DNA of 64,000 bases from Streptomyces sp. SJL17-4 (GCF_036826855.1 NZ_CP104578.1:434001-498000), one strand, 5' to 3'; positions 1-9,602 are shown, counted from the first letter of the stretch. A program made the numbers and translations. Notes: generated by a model from the letters alone, not told the origin.

Positions 1-1037
1 TCCGGCCCAGCGCCTTCCTGTTCCTGCTCACGCTGCTGCTCGTGCCGAGCGTGATCGCCAGCGTGCAGCTGGAGGTCGGGTTCGGCGCGTTGTTCCGCTG
101 CGCCCGGCTGGCCCTCTTCGTCGGCACCCTGTGGCTGCTCAGCCGCTGGTGGGACGGCGGCCTGACGTTCGTCCGCCACCACATCCGGATGTACTTCGCG
201 GTCCTGGTCCTGGTGGCCGCGGGCCTGGCCGTCTCACCGGCCACGGCCATGCCCGAGTACTACGGCGGGCGTCTGGTCGGCGCGCTGTGGCCGCTCACTC
301 CGCCGCAGATCGGACAGTACGCCGCGGTGGTCATCGGGCTCGCCGTGCTGCTCCTGCTCGGCCGCCGGACCACCGGGTCCGGCGCCGCGGTGGTCATCGT
401 GCCGTCCCTCGCCCTGCTCGCGATGACCCACACCCGGACGGCCACGCTCGGCCTGCTCATCGGTCTCGTGCTCGCGATCGGCTCTCTCGTCCTGACCAGC
501 GGCGCCGCCCGCCGGTTCTTCGCCTGGGCGGTGCTGTGCGCCACGGTGGCCGCGGTGGTGTTCAGTTCCGCGCTGCGGACGTGGTTCCTGCGCGGGCAGA
601 GCCAGGAGAACTTCGCCAACCTCACCGGCCGGGCCAAGGTCTGGGACGCCCTCCTCGCGGCCCCCCGGACGACCGGGGAGAAGGTGTTCGGCACGGGCCT
701 GGGCGACAAGTCGTTCGACGGGCTGCCGATCGACAACAGCTGGCTGGCCGTCTACGACGAGCAGGGGCTGATCGGCGTCACCCTCGTGGCGGCGATCGTC
801 ATCGTGCTCGGCGGTGTCGCCTTGCTGCGGCCACCGTCGCTGCCGAGGGCCTGCGCGATCTTCCTGATCAGCTACTGCGGGATCTCGTCGTACACCGAGG
901 TGGGCCTCGGCGACGCCTCGGCGTATCTGCTCCATCTGGCCCTGGCCGCCTCGCTCCTCGCGCTCCCCGCCCCGGCCGCGCCCCTCCCGACACACGACAT
1001 CCCCCGACGACGCAGCCCGCTCCGGGCCAGGAGGTGA
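1..1037 (+). CDS. O-antigen ligase/polymerase-like membrane protein (5' partial)
   Basis: The reading frame is open from base 3 of the window, so this is the C-terminal part of a gene starting upstream; the GTG at 42 is an internal codon, not a convincing start. The visible part has about eight hydrophobic helices and, between the last ones, an extracytoplasmic loop with a GLGDKSF...DNSWLAVYDEQGLIG stretch typical of Wzy/WaaL-type proteins. Such proteins polymerise or ligate lipid-linked glycans at the outer face of the membrane. The next gene begins 7 bases after the stop, and its ribosome site AGGAGGTGA overlaps this stop, so they form one operon. A polymerase role is inferred from context; the fold class is well supported. 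Confidence 0.75.
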   Translation, partial: RPSAFLFLLTLLLVPSVIASVQLEVGFGALFRCARLALFVGTLWLLSRWWDGGLTFVRHHIRMYFAVLVLVAAGLAVSPATAMPEYYGGRLVGALWPLTPPQIGQYAAVVIGLAVLLLLGRRTTGSGAAVVIVPSLALLAMTHTRTATLGLLIGLVLAIGSLVLTSGAARRFFAWAVLCATVAAVVFSSALRTWFLRGQSQENFANLTGRAKVWDALLAAPRTTGEKVFGTGLGDKSFDGLPIDNSWLAVYDEQGLIGVTLVAAIVIVLGGVALLRPPSLPRACAIFLISYCGISSYTEVGLGDASAYLLHLALAASLLALPAPAAPLPTHDIPRRRSPLRARR

Positions 1038-1044
1038 CCTGAGC

Positions 1045-2325
1045 ATGCATGTCCTCGTGGTCCACAACCGCTACTCATCGGCGCAGCCGAGCGGGGAGAA
1101 CAGGGTCGTCGACGAAGAGGTGGGGCTGCTGCGCGCGGCCGGCCACCGGGTCGACGTGTTCGAGCGGCGCAGCGACGACATCGCCGGCCGCTCCCTGCTG
1201 GGCAAGGTCGCGGTGCCGCTGCTGGTGCCGTGGAATCCGGCGGCCCGCGCGGAGCTCACCGCCCGGCTCCGCGCCGACCGGCCGGACGTGGTGCACGTCC
1301 ACAACGTGTTCCCGCTCCTGTCGCCGGCGGTCCTCGCCGCCTGCGCGGACGTGGGTGTGCCCGTCGTCGCCACGCTGCACAACTACACCCAGGTCTGCCC
1401 GCCCGGCACGCTGCACCGGGACGGCCGGCAGTGCACCGAGTGCGTCGGGCCGGCGCTGCCGCTGCCCGCCGTCCGGCACGGCTGCTACCGCGGCTCCCGG
1501 CTCGCGACCGTTCCGCTCGCGGTCAGCCTGTCGGTCAACCGGCGGCGCTGGTGGACCGGCGTCGAGCGGTTCCTCTGCATCTCCGCGGCGCAGCGCGACG
1601 TCCTGGTGCGGTCCGGCATGCCGCCCGAGCGGCTCGCGGTGAAGCACAACTTCGTACCCGACCCGGGAACCGTACGGACGGGCGCCGGCGAGCAGCTGCT
1701 CTTCCTCGGCCGCCTCGCGGAGGCCAAGGGCATCCGGCTGCTCATGGCCACGTGGGACGAGATCGCCGCGGCCGGCGGTGTGGGCGTGCCGCTCGTGATC
1801 GCGGGGGCGGGGCCGCTGGAGCGCGAGGTGACCGCCTGGGCGGCGGGCCGGGACGACGTGCGGTACGCCGGCCTGTGGGACCCGGCGGAGTGCCGGCGGG
1901 CCGTCGCGCGGTCGGTGGCCGTGGTGGCTCCCTCGCTGGCCATGGAGACGTTCGGCCTGGTGGTCGCGGAGGCGATGGCGGCCGGGGTGCCGGCCGTCGC
2001 CGCCGGTCACGGCGCCTTCGTCGAGCTCGTCGAGGACGGGGTGACCGGCCTGCTGCACACACCGGGCGACCCCGCCTCGCTCGTGTCCCGTATCCGCCGG
2101 ATCACGGCGGAGCCGGACCGCAACCGGGAGATGGGCGAGGCGGCCCGGCGCCGATACGAGAAGGGGTTCAGCCCGGCTGTCGGGCTCGAGCGCCTCCTGG
2201 AGGAGTACCGCACCGCGATCGCGGTGCGGTCGGGCGGCGGGAACAGCGCGCCGCCGGTGGGGAACGAAAAAGCCGGCTCGTCGCGGGGCACCCGCGCGAG
2301 CGGAGATGGGGGGCAGGAGAAATGA
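1045..2325 (+). CDS. GT4-family glycosyltransferase
   Basis: A 426-residue GT-B glycosyltransferase. The N-terminal half carries the acceptor-side motif DVVHVHNVFP and a Cys-containing loop (VCPPGT...CTECVG). The C-terminal half has FLGRLAEAKG and the donor-binding EX7E region, METFGLVVAEAMAAGVP, followed by ELVEDGVTGLL. It should transfer a sugar from a nucleotide-sugar donor to a lipid-linked acceptor on the cytoplasmic face. ATG 1045 is preceded by AGGAGGTGA. The last residues overlap the methyltransferase start as ATGA. The C-terminal tail after about residue 390 is low complexity. Donor and acceptor cannot be read from sequence. Confidence 0.9.
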   Translation: MHVLVVHNRYSSAQPSGENRVVDEEVGLLRAAGHRVDVFERRSDDIAGRSLLGKVAVPLLVPWNPAARAELTARLRADRPDVVHVHNVFPLLSPAVLAACADVGVPVVATLHNYTQVCPPGTLHRDGRQCTECVGPALPLPAVRHGCYRGSRLATVPLAVSLSVNRRRWWTGVERFLCISAAQRDVLVRSGMPPERLAVKHNFVPDPGTVRTGAGEQLLFLGRLAEAKGIRLLMATWDEIAAAGGVGVPLVIAGAGPLEREVTAWAAGRDDVRYAGLWDPAECRRAVARSVAVVAPSLAMETFGLVVAEAMAAGVPAVAAGHGAFVELVEDGVTGLLHTPGDPASLVSRIRRITAEPDRNREMGEAARRRYEKGFSPAVGLERLLEEYRTAIAVRSGGGNSAPPVGNEKAGSSRGTRASGDGGQEK

Positions 2326-3557
2326 CACGATGCCGACTCTGCGGATCGGCGGCGCTGGCCAGCGTCGTCGATCTGGGGGCGACTCCGCCGTGCGAGAGCT
2401 TTCTCGCCGCGGACCGACTGGACCTGCCGGAGCCCGCGTACCCGCTGCACCTGCGGGTCTGCACCGACTGCTGGCTCGCGCAGATCCCGCCGCTGATCAC
2501 GCCGGAGGAGACGTTCAGCGAGTACGCGTACTTCTCCTCCTTCTCCACCTCCTGGGTGGAGCACGCGCGCACGTTCGTCGCCGACGCCGTGCGGCGGGTG
2601 GGGCTCGGCCCCGACGCCTTCGTGGTCGAGGTCGCGAGCAACGACGGGTACCTGCTGAAGCACGTGGTGGACCGGGGGATCCGCTGCCTCGGCATCGAGC
2701 CGTCGGTGAACGTCGGTGCCGCGGCGCGGGACGCGGGCGTGCCGACGCTCACGGCCTTCCTGACCCCGGAGACCGGAGCGGCCGCCCGCGCCGAGCACGG
2801 CCCGGCGGACCTGGTCGTCGCGAACAACGTGTACGCGCACATCCCCGACGTGGTCGGGTTCACCGAGGGCCTGCGCGCCCTGGTCGCCGACGACGGCTGG
2901 GTCTCCATCGAGGTGCAGCACCTGCTGACCCTGATCGAGGAGAACCAGTACGACACGATCTACCACGAGCACTTCCAGTACTACACGGTGGCGTCCGCGG
3001 CCCGGGCGCTCGCGAGCGGTGGACTCACGCTGGTGGATGTCGAGCTGCTGCCCACGCACGGCGGCTCCATCCGGCTGTGGGCACGGCCGTCCGGGGTGGC
3101 CGGCGAGCCGAGCCGTCAGGTGGCCGAGGTGCTCGACCGGGAGAAGGCCGCCGGCCTCCAGGAGCTGTCCGGGTACGCGGAGTTCTCCGCCCGGGTGGCC
3201 ACGGTGCGCCGGGACCTCCTGCGGTTCCTCATCGACGTGGCCGAGCGCGGCGAGACGGTCGTCGGCTACGGCGCCCCGGGCAAGGGCAACACCCTGCTCA
3301 ACCACTGCGGCATCCGGCCCGACCTGCTCCCTTACACGGTCGACCGCAACCCCTACAAGCACGGCCGGTTCACGCCGGGCACCCGCATCCCGATCCTGCC
3401 GCCCGAGCGGATAGCCGCCGACCGGCCGGACTACGTCCTCGTCCTCCCGTGGAACCTGCGGGACGAGCTGGTCGAGCAGCTGTCCTTCGTGCACGAGTGG
3501 GGCGGCCGGCTGGTCTTCCCCATCCCGGAACTGAGCATTGTCGAGGTGAAGCCGTGA
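2322..3557 (+). CDS. NDP-sugar C-methyltransferase-like, SAM-dependent
   Basis: A 411-residue protein with the three-part layout of sugar C-methyltransferases of the TylC3 class. An N-terminal zinc-binding part has C4xxC7 and C47xxC50; a central Rossmann SAM domain has the glycine-motif variant VVEVASNDGYLL; a C-terminal part contains GYGAPGKGNTLLNHCGI. Members methylate C-3 of keto-deoxysugars or related substrates. The ATG overlaps the previous stop (ATGA), and the gene itself ends in a GTGA overlap with the next, so translation is coupled. With the neighbouring nucleotidylyltransferase, epimerase and deacetylase it probably builds one unusual branched sugar. The exact substrate is unknown. 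Confidence 0.85.
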   Translation: MTRCRLCGSAALASVVDLGATPPCESFLAADRLDLPEPAYPLHLRVCTDCWLAQIPPLITPEETFSEYAYFSSFSTSWVEHARTFVADAVRRVGLGPDAFVVEVASNDGYLLKHVVDRGIRCLGIEPSVNVGAAARDAGVPTLTAFLTPETGAAARAEHGPADLVVANNVYAHIPDVVGFTEGLRALVADDGWVSIEVQHLLTLIEENQYDTIYHEHFQYYTVASAARALASGGLTLVDVELLPTHGGSIRLWARPSGVAGEPSRQVAEVLDREKAAGLQELSGYAEFSARVATVRRDLLRFLIDVAERGETVVGYGAPGKGNTLLNHCGIRPDLLPYTVDRNPYKHGRFTPGTRIPILPPERIAADRPDYVLVLPWNLRDELVEQLSFVHEWGGRLVFPIPELSIVEVKP

Positions 3558-4363
3558 AGGTCGTACTGTTCTGCGGCGGTTATGGACTGCGGATGCGCAG
3601 CGGAGCCTCCGACGACATCCCCAAGCCGATGGCGATGGTCGGCCCCCGCCCGCTGATCTGGCACGTCATGCGCTACTACGCGTCCTTCGGGCACACCGAG
3701 TTCATCCTGTGCCTCGGGTACGGGGCGCACCACATCAAGGACTTCTTCCTCACCTACGAGGAGACGACGTCCAACGACTTCGTGCTGCGGGGCGGGAGGA
3801 CCGAGCTGCTCTCCACCGACATCGCCGACTGGACGATCACGTTCGCGCAGACCGGCATCGAGTCGCCGATCGGGGAGCGGCTGCGCCGGGTGCGGCACCA
3901 TCTGGACGGCGACGAGATGTTCCTCGCCAACTACGCCGACGTGCTCACCGACGCCCCGCTGCCGGAGATGATCGACCGGTTCGCCCGGCGCGACGCCGGC
4001 GCGTCGATGATGGTGGTGCCGCCGCAGTCCTCGTTCCACTGCGTGGAGCTGGGCGAGGACGGCCTGGTGGGCGGCATCACGGCGGTGAGCGACATGCCGC
4101 TGTGGGAGAACGGCGGCTACTTCGTGCTCCGCCAGGAGGTCTTCGACCACATACCGGAGAACGGTGACCTGGTCGCCGACGGCTGTGCCCAACTGGCCAA
4201 GCGCGGACGGCTGGTGGCGTACCAGCACCGCGGCTTCTGGAAGCCGACCGACACGGTGAAGGAGCGGGCCGCGCTCGACGCCGCCTACACCCGGGGCGAC
4301 CGCCCGTGGGCCGTGTGGGAACGGGACGGCGTGAGCACGAGCGCGCCGGTGAGGACCGCGTGA
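3554..4363 (+). CDS. Sugar-phosphate nucleotidylyltransferase (glucose-1-phosphate cytidylyltransferase-like)
   Basis: A 269-residue nucleotidyltransferase starting at GTG 3554, which overlaps the methyltransferase stop. The N-terminal signature is FCGGYGLRMR (pyrophosphorylase loop), then IPKPMAMVGPRPLIWHVM with the sugar-phosphate-binding Lys-Pro. The GYGAHHIKDFF and WTITFAQTG stretches resemble RfbF-type CDP-glucose synthases. It activates a hexose-1-phosphate for the modifying enzymes around it. CTP specificity is inferred from family resemblance only. It ends in a GTGA overlap with the PIG-L gene. Confidence 0.85.
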   Translation: MKVVLFCGGYGLRMRSGASDDIPKPMAMVGPRPLIWHVMRYYASFGHTEFILCLGYGAHHIKDFFLTYEETTSNDFVLRGGRTELLSTDIADWTITFAQTGIESPIGERLRRVRHHLDGDEMFLANYADVLTDAPLPEMIDRFARRDAGASMMVVPPQSSFHCVELGEDGLVGGITAVSDMPLWENGGYFVLRQEVFDHIPENGDLVADGCAQLAKRGRLVAYQHRGFWKPTDTVKERAALDAAYTRGDRPWAVWERDGVSTSAPVRTA

Positions 4364-5007
4364 TCCGGCTCGGCTCCGGGCGCCTGGACCGGATCGTCGC
4401 GGTGGGGGCGCACTGCGACGACATCGCCATCGGCGCCGGCGGCACGCTTCTGACGATGTGCCGCGCGCGGCCGGGCACCCGGGTCGACGCGCTTGTGCTC
4501 TCCGGCGGCGGCGGTGAGCGCGAGGAGGAGGAGCGGGCCGCGCTCGCCGCGTTCTGCCCGGGGGCCGACCTGCGGCTGACCGTGCTCAAGCTGCCGGACG
4601 GCCGGCTGCCCGCGCACTGGGAGGAGGCCAAGTCCGCGGTCGAGGAGCTGCGCGCCCGGACCGAGCCCGATGTGGTCCTCGCGCCGCGTACCGATGACGC
4701 GCACCAGGACCATCGCGGTCTGGCGCGGCTGCTTCCCACCGCGTTCCGCGACCATCTCGTGCTCGGCTACGAGATCGTCAAATGGGACGGCGACCTCGGC
4801 CGTCCGTCGGCGTACCAGCCGCTGTCGCCGGAGGTCGCCGAGGAGAAGGTGCGGCTGCTGCAGGAGCACTACCCCTCTCAGCGGCACCGTCCCTGGTACG
4901 ACCGGGAGGCCTTCCTCGGCCTGGCCCGGATCCGCGGTATCGAATGCCACGCGCGGTACGCCGAGGCGTTCGCCGTCACCAAACTCACTCTCGATCTGGG
5001 GGAATGA
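4360..5007 (+). CDS. PIG-L family deacetylase
   Basis: A 215-residue zinc-dependent deacetylase-like protein. GTG 4360 is chosen because it overlaps the preceding stop, like its neighbours; a longer frame reaches 4306 but would overlap the upstream gene by 58 bases. The metal motif is AHCDD at residues 17-21, a variant of the family AHPDD, and the second part is HQDH in TDDAHQDHRGL. PIG-L enzymes remove acetyl groups from N-acetylated sugars. Here it probably acts on a nucleotide sugar or lipid-linked sugar of this operon. Confidence 0.85.
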   Translation: MIRLGSGRLDRIVAVGAHCDDIAIGAGGTLLTMCRARPGTRVDALVLSGGGGEREEEERAALAAFCPGADLRLTVLKLPDGRLPAHWEEAKSAVEELRARTEPDVVLAPRTDDAHQDHRGLARLLPTAFRDHLVLGYEIVKWDGDLGRPSAYQPLSPEVAEEKVRLLQEHYPSQRHRPWYDREAFLGLARIRGIECHARYAEAFAVTKLTLDLGE

Positions 5008-5010
5008 ACC

Positions 5011-6036
5011 GTGCGCGTACTGCTGACCGGACACCAGGGCTACCTGGGCACCGTGATGGCCCCGGTCCTCGCGGCCGCCGGGCACGAGGTCGTCGGTCTC
5101 GACTCCGGCCTGTTCGCGGACTGCGTGCTCGGCCCGACGCCCGCCGACCCGTCCGGGCATCGGGTGGACCTGCGCGACGTCACGGCCGAGCACGTGGCCG
5201 GGGTGGACGCCGTGATCCATCTGGCCGCGCTCTCCAACGACCCGCTGGGGTCGCTGGCGCCGGACCTCACCTACGACATCAACCACCACGCCTCCGTACG
5301 GCTCGCCCGGCTGGCCAAGGACGCCGGGGTACGGCGTTTCCTGTACGCGTCCACCTGCTCGGTCTACGGCGCCGCCGGCGGTGACGAGCTGGTGGCGGAG
5401 GACGCCCCGTTGCGCCCGGTGACGCCGTACGCGGAGTCCAAGGTGCGGGTGGAGGACGATCTGCACGCGCTCGCCGACGGCGACTTCAGCCCGGTGTACA
5501 TGCGCAACGCCACCGCCTTCGGCTTCTCGCCGCGGCTGCGCGCCGACATCGTGCTGAACAACCTGGTGGGCCACGCGCTCCTGTCCGGCGAGGTGCTCGT
5601 GATGTCCGACGGCACGCCGTGGCGTCCGCTGGTGCATGCCGCCGACATCGCACGGGCCTTCGCCGCCGCGCTGACCGCACCGCGCGAGGCGGTGCACGAC
5701 CGGGCGTTCAACATCGGCAGCGAGACCAACAACGTCACGGTCGCCGAGATCGCCGAGCAGGTCGCCGAGGCGGTGTCCGGCTCGAAGGTGGTGATCACCG
5801 GGGAGACCGGTGCCGATCCGCGGTCGTACCGGGTGGACTTCTCCCGGTTCCGGGCCGCGCTGCCCGGCTTCGACTGTGAGTGGACGGTGAAGCGGGGGGC
5901 GCTCGAACTCGCGGATGCCTACCGCGAGTTCGGCCTGACGCGGGAGGGCTTCGAGCGTCGCTTCACCCGGCTCGCCGTGCTGCGCGCGGCGTCCGACACC
6001 GGCGCCGTCGACGACACCCTGCGGTGGCGCCGGTGA
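5011..6036 (+). CDS. NAD-dependent epimerase/dehydratase (extended SDR)
   Basis: A 341-residue nucleotide-sugar SDR. The cofactor loop is TGHQGYLG at residues 6-13, a GxxGxxG variant. The catalytic set is ASTCSVYG with Y140xxxK144 in TPYAESK. The GTG start lies 3 bases after the PIG-L stop, and the end overlaps the next gene as GTGA. It interconverts or reduces the activated sugar of this cluster; epimerase versus reductase cannot be decided from sequence. Confidence 0.87.
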   Translation: MRVLLTGHQGYLGTVMAPVLAAAGHEVVGLDSGLFADCVLGPTPADPSGHRVDLRDVTAEHVAGVDAVIHLAALSNDPLGSLAPDLTYDINHHASVRLARLAKDAGVRRFLYASTCSVYGAAGGDELVAEDAPLRPVTPYAESKVRVEDDLHALADGDFSPVYMRNATAFGFSPRLRADIVLNNLVGHALLSGEVLVMSDGTPWRPLVHAADIARAFAAALTAPREAVHDRAFNIGSETNNVTVAEIAEQVAEAVSGSKVVITGETGADPRSYRVDFSRFRAALPGFDCEWTVKRGALELADAYREFGLTREGFERRFTRLAVLRAASDTGAVDDTLRWRR

Positions 6037-7331
6037 CCGCGGCCGGAGAGGAGTCGGCGGCCTCGGCCGGCGAGCGGATGCACGCGCTGGTGGAGCGGCT
6101 GTACCCGCTGTGCCGGAGCATCACCGGCGACGGGGTGCGCGCCACGCTGGACATCATCGGCGAGTACGTTCCGCTGGAGGTGCACGAGGTGCCGACCGGG
6201 ACGCAGGTGCTCGACTGGACGGTGCCGCAGGAGTGGAACATCCGGGACGCGTACGTCGCCGACTCCGCGGGCAACCGGGTCATCGACTTCGCCGCGTCCA
6301 GCCTGCACGTGCTGGGCTACAGCGTGCCGGTGTCGCGGACCATGCCGCTGGCCGAGCTGCGGGAACACCTGCACACCCTGCCGGACCATCCGACGTGGGT
6401 GCCGTACCGCACGAGCTACTACACGCCGGAATGGGGGTTCTGCCTGGCCCAGGAGACCTTGGACGCGCTGCCGGACGGCGCGTACGAGGTCCGCGTCGAC
6501 TCCACGCTCACGGACGGCCACCTCACCTACGCCGAGCACGTGGTCCCGGGGCAGGTCCCGGACGAGGTGATCGTCTCCTGCCATGTCTGCCACCCGTCGC
6601 TGGCCAACGACAACCTGGCCGGCATCGCGGTGGCGACGTTCCTGGCCAGGGCGCTCGCCGAGGAGACGCCGTACTACACCTACCGGTTCATCTACGCGCC
6701 CGGCACCATCGGGGCGATCACCTGGCTGGCCCGTAACGCGGAGCGGATCGAGCGGGTCAAGCACGGGCTGGTGCTGGCCTGTGCCGGCGACTCGGGCCGG
6801 CTGACGTACAAGCGGAGCAGGCGCGGGGACGCGGAGATCGACCGGGTGATGTCGTATGTCCTGGCCGCCTCCGAACGCCCGCACCACGTCGCCGAGTTCA
6901 CCCCGTACGGCTACGACGAGCGGCAGTACTGCTCACCCGGGTTCGATCTCGGAGTGGGCTCGCTCAGCCGGACCCCGTACGCCGGGTACCCGGAGTACCA
7001 CACCTCGGCGGACAACCCGGACTTCGTCTCCCCGGAGGCGATGGAGGACACGCTGGCCGTATGCCGCGAGGCGTTCGCCGTGCTCGACCGCAACCGGCGG
7101 TACGTCAATCTCAGCCCCTACGGCGAACCGCAGTTGGGACGGCGTGGGCTGTACGACTCGCTCGGCGGCCGCAGCGACGCGAAGCAGGCCCAGATGGCCA
7201 TGCTGTGGGTGCTCAGCCTCTCCGACGGAGAGCACGGCCTGCTCGACGTCGCCGAGCGGTCCGGGCTGCCGTTCGACTCGGTCGCAGGAGCGGCCGACGC
7301 CCTGCGCGGCGCCGGGCTGATCAAGGAGTGA
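6033..7331 (+). CDS. DUF4910 aminopeptidase-like protein
   Basis: A 432-residue protein of the DUF4910/DUF2172 group, which has an M28-like zinc-peptidase fold. Visible signatures are LYPLCRSITGDGVR near the N terminus, PQEWNIRDAYV, the metal-site region SCHVCHPSLANDNLAG, and YAPGTIGAITWL. The last 60 residues look like a small winged helix. GTG 6033 overlaps the epimerase stop; ATG 6078 is a weaker alternative. This family is repeatedly found inside bacterial surface-polysaccharide loci next to RfbF, PIG-L and epimerase genes, as here, suggesting an amide- or peptide-modified sugar; the reaction is not established. Confidence 0.8.
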   Translation: MTAAGEESAASAGERMHALVERLYPLCRSITGDGVRATLDIIGEYVPLEVHEVPTGTQVLDWTVPQEWNIRDAYVADSAGNRVIDFAASSLHVLGYSVPVSRTMPLAELREHLHTLPDHPTWVPYRTSYYTPEWGFCLAQETLDALPDGAYEVRVDSTLTDGHLTYAEHVVPGQVPDEVIVSCHVCHPSLANDNLAGIAVATFLARALAEETPYYTYRFIYAPGTIGAITWLARNAERIERVKHGLVLACAGDSGRLTYKRSRRGDAEIDRVMSYVLAASERPHHVAEFTPYGYDERQYCSPGFDLGVGSLSRTPYAGYPEYHTSADNPDFVSPEAMEDTLAVCREAFAVLDRNRRYVNLSPYGEPQLGRRGLYDSLGGRSDAKQAQMAMLWVLSLSDGEHGLLDVAERSGLPFDSVAGAADALRGAGLIKE

Positions 7332-7336
7332 CCCCG

Positions 7337-8647
7337 ATGACCACCACCGAGGGGGAGAAGACGACGGGGTCCGCCGGGTCGGCCCGGCGGGCGATCGCCG
7401 GCCGGCTGTCCTGGGGTCTCGCCGACCAGGCGGCGTCCAGCGCGACCAACTTCGTGGTGGGCATCTACGTGGCGCGCTCGCTCGGGCCGGCCGCGTTCGG
7501 CGTGTTCAGCCTGGCCTGGGTGACCTTCGGCGTGGTGCTCGGCGTCTCCCGCGGGCTGGCCACGGACCCGCTCATGGTGCGCTTCAGCGGCGTGCCGGAG
7601 GCGTCCTGGCGGGGGGCGGTGGCCCGGTCGTCGGGTACCGCCCTCGGCGTCGGCGTCACCCTCGGCGCGGTGTGCCTGGCCCTCGGACTCGGGCTCGGCG
7701 GGCCCGTGGGGTCCGCGTTCGCCTGCCTCGGAGTCGTCCTTCCGGGGCTGCTGCTCCAGGACGCGTGGCGGTTCTCCTTCTTCGCCGCGGGTGCCGGGCG
7801 CAAGGCGTTCGTCAACGACCTCGTGATGGGCGTCGTGCTGGTCCCGGCCATGGTCGTGGCGGCCCGCGTGGGCAGCGTCCCCGCCTTCGTGCTCGCCTGG
7901 GGCGCGGCCGCCGCGGTCGCCGCCGGCTACGGCCACCTCCAGTCGGGCATCCGGCCCCGGCCGGCCGGGGCGCGCGCCTGGACGCGCGAGCAGCGCGACC
8001 TCGGCTACCGGTACCTCGTCGAGAACGTCGGCGTCAGCGGCGCGGGCCAGCTGCGGGCGTACGGGCTCGGCGCGATCGTCGGCGTCAGCGCGGTCGGGGT
8101 GGTCAGGGGCGCCGAGCTCCTCCTCGGCCCGTTCCTCGCCGTCCTGATGGGCCTGTCGCTGGTGACCGTCGCGGAGGCGGCACGGGTGCTGCGGCAGGCC
8201 CCGCACCGCCTGCGCGCGTTCTGTCTCCTGCTCGGCGGCGGGCAGGCCGCCGCCGCGCTGCTCTGGGGCGCGGCACTGCTGCTCGTACCGGACCGGCTCG
8301 GTGAGCTCGTGCTCGGCGGCGTCTGGCAGGCCGCCTCGGAGCTCATCGTGCCGGCCACGCTCGGCGTCGCGGCGGCGAGCCTCGGCACTGGCGCGGCGGC
8401 CGGTCTCCGCGCGCTCGCCGCGGCCCGGCGGAGCCTGCGCTGCCAGCTGATCGCCTCCACCCTCTATGTCGGCGGCGGGCTCGGCGGGGCGGTCGTCGCC
8501 GGCACGGTCGGCTCGGCCTGGGGCGTCGCCGCCGCGACGCTCGGCAGCTCTGCCGTGTGGTGGCTGGAGCTGCGGTCCGCCCTGCGCGAGCACCACCGGA
8601 ACCCGTTCCCGAAGCGCGAGCACCACCAGAACCCCTTCCCGAAGTGA
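7337..8647 (+). CDS. Polysaccharide flippase-like membrane protein (MOP superfamily)
   Basis: A 436-residue polytopic protein with about 12 hydrophobic helices. Its opening, SWGLADQAASSATNFVVGIYVARSLGPAAFGVFSL, is the classic first helix pair of polysaccharide_synt/Wzx proteins. It should flip a lipid-linked glycan unit across the membrane. ATG 7337 follows AAGGAGTGACCCCG, which includes the previous stop. The last 20 residues are a tandem repeat (REHHRNPFPK, then REHHQNPFPK) made by a 30-bp duplication just before the stop. Confidence 0.82.
   Translation: MTTTEGEKTTGSAGSARRAIAGRLSWGLADQAASSATNFVVGIYVARSLGPAAFGVFSLAWVTFGVVLGVSRGLATDPLMVRFSGVPEASWRGAVARSSGTALGVGVTLGAVCLALGLGLGGPVGSAFACLGVVLPGLLLQDAWRFSFFAAGAGRKAFVNDLVMGVVLVPAMVVAARVGSVPAFVLAWGAAAAVAAGYGHLQSGIRPRPAGARAWTREQRDLGYRYLVENVGVSGAGQLRAYGLGAIVGVSAVGVVRGAELLLGPFLAVLMGLSLVTVAEAARVLRQAPHRLRAFCLLLGGGQAAAALLWGAALLLVPDRLGELVLGGVWQAASELIVPATLGVAAASLGTGAAAGLRALAAARRSLRCQLIASTLYVGGGLGGAVVAGTVGSAWGVAAATLGSSAVWWLELRSALREHHRNPFPKREHHQNPFPK
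8584..8643 (+). repeat. 30-bp tandem duplication at the 3' end of the flippase gene
   Basis: Two copies of a 30-base unit (8584-8613 and 8614-8643) differ at two positions. They encode a repeated EHHxNPFPK segment and end in the stop codon. This looks like a recent in-frame duplication that lengthened the C-terminal tail. Confidence 0.9.
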
Positions 8648-8654
8648 GGACACC

Positions 8655-9602
8655 ATGACCGCCCCTCCCCGGCTCGGCATCGGCCTGCCCGTGTACAACG
8701 GCGAGGAGTACCTCGCCGAGGCGCTCGACGCCCTGCTCGGTCAGACCTACGAGGACTTCGAGCTGGTCATCTCCGACAACGCCTCGACCGACGGCACCCA
8801 GGAGATCTGCCGGACGTACGCGGCGCGGGACGCGCGCATCCGCTACATCCGGCTGACCCGGAACATCGGCGCCGCACCGAACCACAACTACGTGTTCACC
8901 CAGTGCAGGGGCGAGCTGTTCAAGTGGGCCTCGCACGACGACCTGTACGCCCGGGATCTGCTGCGGCGCTGTGTGGACGCGCTGGACGAGCGGCCGGACG
9001 TGATCCTCGCCCACGCCGACCAGGCCGTCATCGACGGCGAAGGCCGGGTGAAGGTCCCGTACGCATACACGCTCGCCACCGACTCGCCGCGCGCGCCGGA
9101 GCGCTTCCGCAGCATGCTCTTCGAGCCCGGTGGGGACGACTTCTACGGGGTGATGCGGGCCGACGTGCTGCGCCGGGTCAGGCCGCACGACAGCTACCAC
9201 CACGCGGACCGCACGTTCGTCTCCGAGATCGGCCTGCACGGGCCGTTCCATCAGGTGCCGGAGCTGCTGTACTTCCGCCGGGACCACCCCACCCGCGCCG
9301 AACGGGCCAACCCCTCCAAGCGCTCCCGCTGCGTCAACCTGGACCCGCGCCGGGCCGGGCCGCTGCATCCGACGCCGCGGCTGCTCGCCGAGTACGTCTG
9401 GGGCTTCGTCGCGGCGATCCGGCGGGCGCCGTTGTCGCCGGCCGACCGGCGGGCGTGCTACGGGCACCTCGCCTCCTGGGCGGCCAGCCGGGCCCGGCCG
9501 GGCGCCGGTGAGCGGGTCGAGGACCGCGCCCCGGTCGACCCGGACCGGCTCGGCGTCTCCCTCGACGCCATCGTGGCCGGCCGGGAAGGCAGGCGGGCAT
9601 GA
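8655..9602 (+). CDS. GT2-family glycosyltransferase
   Basis: A 315-residue GT-A glycosyltransferase. The N terminus shows GIGLPVYNGEEYLAEALDALL, then ISDNASTDGT, and the nucleotide/metal motif SHDDLY (family DxD position). The C-terminal part after about residue 200 binds the acceptor and contains YHHADRTFVSEIGLHG. ATG 8655 follows AGTGAGGACACC. A longer frame reaches 8466 but overlaps the flippase and lacks a ribosome site. The next gene overlaps as ATGA. Confidence 0.88.
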   Translation: MTAPPRLGIGLPVYNGEEYLAEALDALLGQTYEDFELVISDNASTDGTQEICRTYAARDARIRYIRLTRNIGAAPNHNYVFTQCRGELFKWASHDDLYARDLLRRCVDALDERPDVILAHADQAVIDGEGRVKVPYAYTLATDSPRAPERFRSMLFEPGGDDFYGVMRADVLRRVRPHDSYHHADRTFVSEIGLHGPFHQVPELLYFRRDHPTRAERANPSKRSRCVNLDPRRAGPLHPTPRLLAEYVWGFVAAIRRAPLSPADRRACYGHLASWAASRARPGAGERVEDRAPVDPDRLGVSLDAIVAGREGRRA